A DNA stretch of 64,000 bases from Chloropicon primus (taxonomy: Eukaryota > Chlorophyta > Chloropicophyceae > Chloropicales > Chloropicaceae): positions 558,001-622,000 of the forward strand of contig CP060763.1 of the NCBI GenBank assembly GCA_023205875.1, given 5' to 3'. Numbering within the stretch: the first letter of the stretch is position 1; the number at the start of each line of letters is the position of its first letter. Position numbers and translations under genes: made by a program. Under the pieces are notes generated by a model, which made no database searches, was not told where the DNA came from, and saw only the letters and a list, made by a program, of their open reading frames with translations. Below, in pieces: positions 47,810-56,433 of the stretch.

Positions 47810-48214
47810 GACAACCAGCCTATTGAAAACCAACGAAGAACAGAGAGGAGGAGGAGGAGAGATCTCGTTCCGTGCTCGTGCGTCTACTCGTGCGTCTACT
47901 CAAACGACCAAGAGAAGAGCGCTTCGCAAAGAAAAAAAGCACAACGTGCGTCTAGAGGGATTCGCCCAACCAGCGGTGCTCTCCTCCCGCCCTCCCGTCG
48001 TCACCAGACAGACCTCCTTGCACCTCTCGGCCGCGTCCCTTCCGTTCTTGAAAATCAAGAGAGAGAGAGTTTGGGCTTGGCTATAACGGCTGAGTGGGGC
48101 TGCTCGTGATACAATCCATTACAAGTGGGAGGGTGTGAGGGCAAGGCACGGAGGGGTGCTTTGCGCGTGTGGCACATGACGATGTTCATGTTGCTTTTGG
48201 TGTTGATGATGCCA
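47810..48214. other. Tandem gap, SEC11 promoter / transporter 3' end
   Basis: 405 bp between two minus-strand genes. A short direct repeat TCGTGCGTCTACTC occurs twice at about 47876-47900. No coding or RNA gene is recognised. Confidence 0.35.
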
Positions 48215-49475
48215 TCAATTTTGTTCCGACTCGACGAGGTGCTTGTACGACGCCGGTGACGCCTTGCCGGTCGTGCTGCTTGTGGTCTCCCTTGCTGCCA
48301 TGACGATCCAGATGCCAAGCATGACAGGGAGGGATCCGAGGTAAGACAAGTGCAAGGGCTCCTTCAAGAGAATGAAGCTCAGCGCCGCGGTGAACACCGG
48401 AACGATTGTGGACCACGCCGTGAGCACGGTGGCGCTCACGTACTTGTTGCAGATGCTGTTCAGCAAGTACTTTAGAACGGAGTTGAAGAGTACTGCGAAA
48501 GTGAGCGCGATCACGCCGATTTTGGAGAGCCTCCAACTCTCCCCGCCGTAGTCCGCGAACAGCACGGCCGAGAGAGCCATGAACCCAAAACCAAAGAAGT
48601 ACTCCCAGGACGTCACGAGAACGGCGCCGTATCGCTTGAGGGTCTCCTTTTGAATGATGTAGTACACCGCCGACGCGAAAGAACCCACGAGCAGAACGAC
48701 AATGCCGAGAAGGGAGTCCCCCTTCGCGGTCCCCGTGCCTACCTTCATGCAGAAAGCCCCGAAGATTGCGAGGCAAACGCCGAGAATGGTGGACCACTTG
48801 AACTTCTCTCTGCCCGTGCACATTCCAATGGCCGCGGCGAACACCGGCAAGGTCAAGTTGCAGATGCTTCCGGTCGTTCCTGAAGACGGCCAACGCCAGT
48901 GGGGGATCGCGGAAAAGAAACGATGGAGGTCAGTGCCTGCGCTGCTTCTCGACGGCGACGGGAAGAAGAAAGTCGAGGAGGCAGGATTCTCCGAGGCCCG
49001 AGCACCTCCGCTTACCATTCGTCAGCTCAACACCCAAAAGGAACAAGAGCTGGTTCATGTAAATCCCAAGAAAACCTTGCAGCGCAATCCTGGCAACGTC
49101 GGCCTTGGTGTTGGGCCACCAAGACCTCCGATTCTCCTGATGGCGACCTTGAGATAAGGCGATGCAATAAAGGATCGGACACGCGGCCGCGTCCCTGTAC
49201 GTGGAGAACACGATGGGATCGATGCCACCGTGGTGTCTGCTCGACTTCCCAATCACCTGAGCAATGATGTTGTATATCGCATTGATCACTGCAAGTACAG
49301 CAGACCAAACGAGAGGGAGAGAGGGGGGTCAGAGAGGCCAGGGAGTCAAAGATGTCCCCCTTCTCCTTCGTCGCCAAGGCCGTCGTCTTGACCATCGCCC
49401 GAGGAAGGGAGAGGTACTCCTTGGACCATCGAACTTACCTGCGACTGATAGCAACCCCCCTTGGACGTTCCTCAT
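48215..49475 (-). CDS. EamA/WAT1-like drug-metabolite transporter
   Basis: Three exons: 49439-49475, 49016-49288 and 48215-48879 (donors GTAAGT and GTAAGC; acceptors TGCAG and TTCAG; phases 1 and 1), 324 residues. About ten hydrophobic segments form two five-helix halves. The first reads LLSVAVINAIYNIIAQVIG and then FLGIYMNQLLFLLGVELTNG; the junction with GTTGSICNLTLPVFAAAIG is typical of plant WAT1-type carriers (N/T-rich hinge after helix 3). The second half includes WSTIVPVFTAALSFILLKEP. These proteins move amino acids, auxin or nucleotide sugars; substrate here unknown. The first exon is short (12 codons) and is the least certain part. Confidence 0.8.
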
Positions 49476-49789
49476 CCTCCCAGGTCCCTCAAGACCACTC
49501 CTCTCCCTCCTCGGCTCGGTCGGCAAAGGCTCCCGCGCTTTTCTGCTTCTGCTCCTCATTTTTTCATAACGCGCGCGCTGGAGGAGAGGAAAGTTGGGCA
49601 CGAGGGGAACGCTTCGAGGGGGCGCAGAGGTTGCAGGGCGAACGTTCGTTCGCAAGGGCTTTCCATAGGTATCTCGTTGGACGGGGTTTTTCTTTTTTTC
49701 GCGACAGGTCTCGGTCTCACCGTAACGGTGAGAGGTTGCGTTTGGGAGTTGCGTTTGGCCTGCCTCCGTAACGAAGTTCTGGAGTCGAG
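49476..49789. promoter_or_regulatory. Divergent region, transporter / small membrane protein
   Basis: 314 bp. CAAGGGCTTTCCATAGG (about 49657-49673) resembles CGAGGGCTTTCCATTGG (about 52651-52667) upstream of KAP3, both before a plus-strand gene. Otherwise featureless. Confidence 0.35.
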
Positions 49790-50121
49790 ATGAACGCGAA
49801 CTTGCAGAAGTTGTTCCAGGCGAAGATACTTGCGTCCCCGGGGGCTACTTATGAGCAGAAGGTTAACGTGCGTAACAGGACGGAAACGGACGAGCAAGCA
49901 TTCAGACTTTTTCGGGGACTGACTCTGACTCTGTGCCCTTTCCTTCGCCTCGTTGTTTCTTGCGCGCGCAGGAAGCCGCGGTTCTTATCGGCACTGGGGC
50001 GGCGTTTCAGGGGCTGCTCGTGTTCTGCATCCTCGTTGTCATCTTCTTGATGATCTTCATACGCGCCCTCAACTACCACCGCGGCAACTCTCCGTGGGAC
50101 TCCGCAAGCAAAAGGCGGTGA
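49790..50121 (+). CDS. 75-residue single-pass membrane protein, unknown
   Basis: Two exons, 49790-49867 and 49972-50121 (donor GTGCGT, acceptor GCGCAG, phase 0), give 75 residues: MNANLQKLFQAKILASPGAT, YEQKVN, then EAAVLIGTGAAFQG and one hydrophobic helix LLVFCILVVIFLMIFIRALN, with a polar end NYHRGNSPWDSASKRR. There is no signal peptide, so the helix is a C-terminal-type anchor. Small subunits of respiratory or ER complexes look like this, but I cannot name one. Codon use and clean splicing across the frame support it as real. It diverges from the transporter gene and converges with the ArfGAP. Confidence 0.6.
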
Positions 50122-50221
50122 CGACGGACGCTTTGAGGCAGAGTGCGAGCCTGGCTCAGGAAAAAGAAACTAAAGTGAATAAAAAAGTTCGTTCTGCTTA
50201 TTACTACACATACACACACCT

Positions 50222-52016
50222 TCAGGCAAAGGGATTCCCGGAGGAAAAGTTGCTGCTGGGGTTGACGTTGGCGGCCGGTGATGGCGCTTGAGACATGGAG
50301 CCGGCACCGAATTGTTGGAACTGCATCGCGTTCGCTTGAGCGACGCCAGGTCCCATGTTCGGCTGCGGGGGCTGCTGCTGGTACTGCATGCCGGGCATCA
50401 CCACGTTCCCTCGACCGGCAGGCATGCCCATGTTCGGCTGCTGCTGCTGGTACTGCATGCCGGGCATCACCACGTTCCCTCGACCGGCAGGCATGCCCAT
50501 GTTCGGCTGCTGCTGCTGGTACTGCATGCCGGGCATCACCACGTTCCCTCGGCCGGCAGGCATAGCCATGTTCGGCTGCTGCTGCATTTGAGGCATCACC
50601 ACGTTCCCTCGACCGGCAGGCATGCCCATGTTCGGCTGCTGGTACTGCATGCCGGGCATCACCACGTTTCCTGGACGGGCAGGCATGCCCATGTTGGGAC
50701 TGGTGCTGAACTGCTGGAAGTGCATGCCAGGCATCGCGTTTCCCGGGCTGCCGCTCACGCCCATTTGCCCCTGCTGGGCCATCATAGGATGCCCTGTGTA
50801 ATTCTGAGGCACGGGCTGGGGTGGAGTCGGACCTCCTTGTGCGTAACCAAAAGCTTGTTGTCCACCAGCAGGAGGTTGGGGCGAGGGTGACAGATCGCCG
50901 CTGAAGAGATCAAGTGGGAGAGCTTTCCGCGGTTCTTCTTTTGCTGGCGGCTCGGGCTCCTCGGGTTCCGCTGGCGGCGGCACCTGCGCTTCCGCCGTAC
51001 CCGCACCTCCTGTTGCTGGAGGTTGCTGCGAAACCTCCTTGGGCGCAGGCGAGTCAAAGGCTACCCAGTCGTTCGATTGGACTGGCTGGGCCGGCTCAGG
51101 GGCTAGGGCAGCAGCTCCTGGCCCCGACATGGCAAAGGGGTCGCTCTGCGTCGTCGTCGCTGCTGGAGGCGCCGCAACGGGAACGGGAACGGGAGCTGCG
51201 ACGGGTTCGCTCCCAAAGGTTGCCCAGCCGGAAGACGGTTGGCTGGCGTGCTCTGGTGCATTCTGGCTCGTGCCACCGAGTTTTCCTTCGCTCGAGTTCG
51301 GCATTGCAAAGGGGTCGGACGATGCGGGGGCTGCAGGAGCCACGGGAGTCGTTTGAGCGTCTTCCCCGAAAGCAACCCAGCTGCTCGTACTCGCGACGGA
51401 CGTCGGCGCTGGAACTGGAACCGGAGCTGGCACTGGGGCGGGGGGCGACACCATCTGCGGTGCCCTCATATCCGCCGGCATTTCCTTCACTGGGGGAGGC
51501 TCGTTCGGCTGGACGCTCTCCCGCTTGACGAAACGCTTTCTTTCGAAAACAGAATCGATGAACCTGCTTATGGCTTTCTCGTTCCTGTGCGCGTTTAAGA
51601 GACGGAGAGAACGGCGTGCGTCAGCGTTGATCGAGTACGACGGCGGTGCGGGGCAAAACTGCGCCAAGACTCCTCGACGAGGAAGCTCTTTGAACTCACC
51701 CTTCCTCGGGCACCTGGATTTGCTCCTTGGTCCACTCCGCCAGCCACTTCTGTCTCCCTTTCTCGTTTCCCCAGAGCTTGAGCGCTTCCACCTCTTCGGG
51801 AGTGAACGAGGCGTACGAGATCGACTTGACCCGATACCCGAAGCCCCTGTGAACGCCAGAACACGTCGTGCAGATGAACGTAGCAAAGGTCGTGCAAACA
51901 TATTGAGGCGTCGTTTTCGTCGTGCAAGAGAAGCAACTTCGGTTCTCGGGCAGCCTCAGGAGACCGCGTATGATCTTCTCATGCTGCGCCTCCAACTTCT
52001 TCGCCCGGGAGTTCAT
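50222..52016 (-). CDS. AGFG/AGD14-type ArfGAP endocytic adaptor
   Basis: Two exons: 51700-52016 and 50222-51584 (donor GTGAGT, acceptor GCACAG, phase 2), 559 residues. The N-terminal ArfGAP zinc finger has CFSC-x17-CTTC (RSCFSCTTKTTPQYVCTTFA), then SGVHRGFGYRVKSISYASFT, very close to plant AGD14 and animal AGFG. It should stimulate Arf GTP hydrolysis; AGFGs lack a clear arginine finger and act mainly as adaptors. The long tail carries endocytic motifs: DPF twice (SDPFAMP, SDPFAMS), WxxF three times (SSWVAFG, SGWATFG, NDWVAFD) and a terminal NPF. Residues about 390-520 are a Met/Gln/Pro-rich tandem repeat. Diverges from KAP3. Confidence 0.9.
50350..50700 (-). repeat. Tandem coding repeat, 23-residue (69-bp) unit
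   Basis: Within the AGFG-like tail, five units of roughly NMGMPAGRGNVVMPGMQYQQ plus QQP; variants are NMAMPAGRG and NMGMPARPG, and one unit is shortened. Three adjacent units are almost identical at DNA level, suggesting recent expansion. Confidence 0.9.
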
Positions 52017-52771
52017 CGTGGCCCTCGTCTTCGCTTGGCATCCAGCAGCAACAACAAAACCAAAAGTGTAGTGTGATGTGAAAGATCTCAGTTTTTTTTT
52101 CCTCACAAAATCTTCTCCACGACGCCACTCCTTTCGAGAACCTCTCGAGTCGGTGGCAAGGCGAGCAGACGAAAGGTTCCGAGTCGTGCTCCCCTCCCTC
52201 GTTTCCTCTTTCGTCGTCGTCGGCTGCGGTGTTGAGACGTAACTCACCTCGTTGGCGCGCCTCTCGCTCTTTTTTTCAGGATCCTGGTCACCCGCCCTAA
52301 GATCGAAAATTCAATTGATCCCAAGGACAAGATTGAGACGTTGGGAGAAGACAGAGGACTATGACTTTTGGTTTGGTTTGGTTGAGGAAGTTGTGTCCAG
52401 TGACGAGGGATTGAGGTAAAGAGGGCGCAGGGACCGGGACAAGGTCGTTCATTGGTCCACACACCTCCTTGCTTGGCATCCTTGAACGACCGTGTGGCGC
52501 AAAGATCGCACCTTTGGCTCTCTCTCTCTCTCTCTCTCTCTGCTGTCTTGGTTTTCCTAGGGAAAGGAGGGAACTTGTCTCGAGGGAGAGACAGTGTCCA
52601 GTGGCGAAGGGTTTGAGGGAACAAAAGTTCGTCGACGCGAAAGTTCATCTCGAGGGCTTTCCATTGGACTCTTTTTCAAGGAGTTTGACGCTTGAGAGGA
52701 GCGGTGGTTGCCTGTCCAAGGATTTGGTCGGTGCTCCTTTGCAGGAATCGTGAGTCGGGAAAGGTTGAGAG
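52017..52771. promoter_or_regulatory. Divergent region, ArfGAP / KAP3
   Basis: 755 bp. A (CT)n run lies at about 52518-52541. AAGGATTTGG at 52718-52727 is 45 bp before the KAP3 ATG and matches the end box of the promoter-proximal element seen at 24361 and 41567. CGAGGGCTTTCCATTGGAC lies about 60 bp further up. No gene seen. Confidence 0.5.
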
Positions 52772-55087
52772 ATGGCGGAGAAGGGGAGCGACTTGAAGAA
52801 AAGGATTCGCCCGACGGCGATAGTCTTGGACGACAGCGAGTGCGTGATCGTGGTGAAGTACAAGGTGGAATATGTGAAGCATCACGGCACGGACGCGGAG
52901 AGGGTGGTGGAGCGCAAGGAGGGGGTGAAGAAGATCAACGTCAAGGCCCTCAACGAGTACAGCAACATCCCACTCCTTGCGAAAGATGTGGTGAACAAGT
53001 GCAAACTCATTAAAGACTCCAAGGTGCCCCTGGTGGAGCAGCTCTTGTACAAGCTTCGAGACAGGTCCACCGGCACGCTCAAGGGCGGGAGCACGGACGA
53101 AGACAAATCCCTTCTCAAGCCGCAGCTGAACTTCCAGCAGGAGAGCGGGGCGAGCGGCAGCAACGCCTCGATCGATGACCTTGACACGTACCTTGAGTGC
53201 ATGTACGACAGTGTGCTGGAGAAGGTGGACGCCACTGGAAAGGTTGCAGAGCTTGCGGGGCGAACGGAGGATTTGGAGGCCCTCCTGATGCACGAGCCCT
53301 TGATAGGAGCCCTGTCTCGCGTGCTGAGGGAGGACGGAAAGAAGAGCATCGAGTTGTCGACCAACATCCTCACCGTGTTCTTCGCCATCTCCAACTTTTC
53401 TCAGTTCCACCAAGTCGTCTTGAAGAACCAGATTGGCGACATGACCATGAAACTCATCGACCTCGAGATCCAGAGGGCGGAGTACCTGGAGAAGCAGGAA
53501 GGCGGGTCCATCGCCCTGCTTACCTCGAAGGCGTGGAAGATAAAGGAGAGCGGAGGCATGCTGTCGGAGAAGCAGGAAAGGGTGTTGAACATCATCTACA
53601 AGCAGGACAGGTTCTTTTACATCACCTTTTACCTGCTGCTCAACATCAGCGAGGACGTTTCGATCGAGAAGAAGATCAGGAAAAGGTCCATTGTGACGTA
53701 CCTGTCGACCATGCTGAGAAGGAACAACGTGGAACTTCTCATCCTGTGCGTGACGTTCCTGAAGAAGCTGTCGATCTACAAGGAGAACAAGGAGGAAATG
53801 GTGCAGTGCGGAATCGTGGAGAAGCTCTCCAAGTTCGTGAATGCCAAGAACAATTCCCTCGTTATCCAGACGCTGAGGTTGCTTCACAACCTCTCCTTTG
53901 ACGAGAGACTCCGCGAGGAGATGGCGAGGAACAGCCTCATCCCGCAGCTGGTGGGACACATGAAGAACCCGGAGTACGAGACCCAGGTTCTGGGCCTGCT
54001 GTACCACATCTCGATTGAGGACAAGAACAAGTCCATGTTCAGCTACACGGACGCGCTGGACATCATCTACGAGCGGCTGATGAGCGTCCAGGACTGCAGA
54101 TCCACGCCCGAGTTGATTGCCTTGGCGGTGAACCTTTCTCAGAACCAAAGGAACGCGGAGGTCTTGGCGCAGTGCGGCAGACTCAATGAGTTCGTCAGGC
54201 ACACCCTGGCGAGCGAAGACGAGCTTCTGATGAAGATCGTGAGAAACATCAGTCAGCAGGAAGACATGGACCTCAAACTTCTCTTCAAGCCGTTCATCTC
54301 AGAGTTCGTGACCATGGTTCAAGAGCCGCAGCTCACCGCGGACTTCGCCCTCGAGTTGCTTGGAACCCTCGGAAACATGGTGTTGTCGGAGTTCGATTAC
54401 GAGGACCTCATCAAGGAGCGGGGCCTGATCGAGTTTCTGAGCCAGCACCTCGTGCCTGTTGAGACCGAGGACGACATGCTCCTTGAGACGGTGATTTTCA
54501 TTGGAACAATCTGCACGGAGAAGACGTCTGGTACGATACTCTCCAGTGGCATTGCCATGAAACTTTTGAATCTCTTGGAGGATAAGAAGGACGAGGAGAT
54601 CGTCTTGCAGACCGCTTTTGCCTTGCACAAGCTCCTCCTCTTTCCTCAGACAAGGGACGAGTTGCTCAACAAGACCCAAGTTCTGACGTACCTCGTGGAT
54701 TTGTTGAATGACAAGAGCGCCGAGGTGAGGCAGACTGCCGACAAGGCGTTGGACTACATCATGGACGTCAGCGAGGAGCATGCGCCCAAAATTAGGGCCA
54801 TGAAGTTCGAGACCTTCAATCAGGAGTGGATTCAGATCGTTGCAGGTAACAGCGGGGACCAAAATTCTTATCAGCCCTCGAGTGATCTCCGGGACAGCTT
54901 CGAGTACGACAACGCCGAGATGGCGGATCTCGACGACTACTCGCATGATGGTGACCACGATCCCATGGTTGATCACGAGGAGTATGACCACGGAGACTAC
55001 GTCAGCAACGCAAATGATGCCTACATGTTCCGCCGAGGCAGTGTCGTGAACGCCAACCTCGGAGCGTACACTTCGTGGCAACAGTGA
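52772..55087 (+). CDS. KAP3: Kinesin-II associated subunit KAP3
   Basis: 771 residues, intronless, close to animal and Chlamydomonas (FLA3) KAP lengths. KAP links the kinesin-II motor pair to cargo and drives anterograde intraflagellar transport. The start (LKKRIRPTAIVLDDSECVIV then VKYKVEYV) is the conserved KAP N-terminus. After an acidic linker a series of armadillo-type repeats runs from about 115 to 690: VEKLSKFVNAKNNSLVIQTL, RLLHNLSFDERLREEMARNS, LIPQLVGHMKNP. The C-terminal 70 residues are Asp/His/Tyr-rich. It has few roles outside cilia, so this gene implies a ciliated stage or recent ancestry of one. Confidence 0.95.
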   Translation: MAEKGSDLKKRIRPTAIVLDDSECVIVVKYKVEYVKHHGTDAERVVERKEGVKKINVKALNEYSNIPLLAKDVVNKCKLIKDSKVPLVEQLLYKLRDRSTGTLKGGSTDEDKSLLKPQLNFQQESGASGSNASIDDLDTYLECMYDSVLEKVDATGKVAELAGRTEDLEALLMHEPLIGALSRVLREDGKKSIELSTNILTVFFAISNFSQFHQVVLKNQIGDMTMKLIDLEIQRAEYLEKQEGGSIALLTSKAWKIKESGGMLSEKQERVLNIIYKQDRFFYITFYLLLNISEDVSIEKKIRKRSIVTYLSTMLRRNNVELLILCVTFLKKLSIYKENKEEMVQCGIVEKLSKFVNAKNNSLVIQTLRLLHNLSFDERLREEMARNSLIPQLVGHMKNPEYETQVLGLLYHISIEDKNKSMFSYTDALDIIYERLMSVQDCRSTPELIALAVNLSQNQRNAEVLAQCGRLNEFVRHTLASEDELLMKIVRNISQQEDMDLKLLFKPFISEFVTMVQEPQLTADFALELLGTLGNMVLSEFDYEDLIKERGLIEFLSQHLVPVETEDDMLLETVIFIGTICTEKTSGTILSSGIAMKLLNLLEDKKDEEIVLQTAFALHKLLLFPQTRDELLNKTQVLTYLVDLLNDKSAEVRQTADKALDYIMDVSEEHAPKIRAMKFETFNQEWIQIVAGNSGDQNSYQPSSDLRDSFEYDNAEMADLDDYSHDGDHDPMVDHEEYDHGDYVSNANDAYMFRRGSVVNANLGAYTSWQQ

Positions 55088-55673
55088 GAGAATTCACCGA
55101 GAGGAGCCACTCGCACAAGTGATGACGATAACCATAAATCCCCCTTTCTCTCTATAAAATATAAAATCTGTAATTGTATTCTGTGTATAAACAATCGAAG
55201 CCTTGTTGTAGCCACTTCCCAGGAGAGTCTCGACTCACTTGGCTTCCTTCCTTCCCCTCTCTGTGGACTCCTCTCGCCAGCTGCTCGCAACCCGCCCGCA
55301 GATGATGACATGGATCAGAGCAAATGACTGCGCGGACGTGCTCCTTGCTTGCTTGCTTGCCCCTCCTTCCTCCCTTCCCCCGCCGCTTGATTGTACTCCT
55401 CGCCATTAGTCCCCCTCCAATTCCAATCCCAATCCTTTCCATCCGTCCCTTCCTCCCCCCCCTCTCTCTCTTTTGCCCCTTCAATGAAACAAATTACCGT
55501 TGGCCACGACGAGAAAGCCTCAGCTTGAGCAAGAGCGAGCCAAGGTCCTGTCTTGGGGCCAAGCAAGGGATTGACTTGTGTTCATCCACACGCCTTCGAG
55601 GTTTTAGCCAGAGCCAAGACGACGACTTGTCTTGGGAACCTCGCCACCACTTTGTTTTACGGGTGACACAAAG
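55088..55673. promoter_or_regulatory. Tandem gap, KAP3 3' region / next gene promoter
   Basis: 586 bp. TGTAA at about 55170, 83 bp after the KAP3 stop, matches the polyadenylation signal used by many green algae. Further on, CTTGC repeats and pyrimidine tracts. No coding seen. Confidence 0.35.
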
Positions 55674-56342
55674 ATGTCACTGAATTACAAGAATACGACT
55701 TCTGAGGCCATACCGAGGGAGACGACACGCAGGAGGAAGGCAGGTAAGTCGGGCCTCACATCAGTCGATCCTCGAAGCTCCTTCTTTGCGTCAACCAGCT
55801 CGCGTGACTAACGATGCGTGGCTTCCTTTCACTTTTCTGCCTCCCTCTCCCCCGGAACCCTTGCAGAGACCAACACGATGCAAAAGTCGTTTATCCACTG
55901 CAACGAGATTATTGGAGTGCCCTTTCACATCAAGAGGACTGGATTCAAGGACCCCTTCGACCACTGCAACCGGACAGACAGGCACAACGGCGGCGAGTTT
56001 AGGACGTACCAGAGTCTGTATGGAGCGTCGCACGGGAGCGTGGACCAGAAACCAGTCAAGTTCAGAAAAGATGGCATCCCAGTGAGCGCCCAGCGCATAC
56101 CTGGGAAGCCCCTCATGTCGCCAAAGCTCCCGTCACGAGCTGACCTCAGGGCGGGGTCTCGCTACGCGAAGACTCAGCTGAAGAGCAACATCCAGCTTGG
56201 TAACCCCAACATGCACGATTCCAAGCAGTACAAGTCCATCAACAGCCTCATGTACTGCAAGCACAAGAAGAAGAAAGCCTTGAGCAACCCAGGAATAGCC
56301 GCAGAGATCTCGAAAAGGGCTCACCAGAAGGTGTGGGGTTAG
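55674..56342 (+). CDS. Basic protein of unknown function
   Basis: Two exons: 55674-55743 and 55867-56342 (donor GTAAGT, acceptor TTGCAG, phase 1), 181 residues. The sequence is basic, Tyr/Asn/His-rich and poor in hydrophobic runs: MSLNYKNTTSEAIPRETTRR, FIHCNEIIGVPFHIKRTGFK, DPFDHCNRTDRHNGGEFRTY, QSLYGASHGSVD, and a Lys-rich HKKKKALSNPG near the end. It has no signal, membrane segment or known motif. The style (short motifs such as TYQSLYG, basic, about 180 residues) recalls microtubule inner proteins of cilia, and its neighbour is KAP3, but this is only a suggestion. The exon join is supported by good splice sites. Confidence 0.6.
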
Positions 56343-56433
56343 GCGCAACCACAGAAGCAAGGGCTCTTTGCCTTGCTGCTGCTGTATAATACTTAGTCCA
56401 CTTTATAAATAAGCTTGTTACCATAAAATAGTT

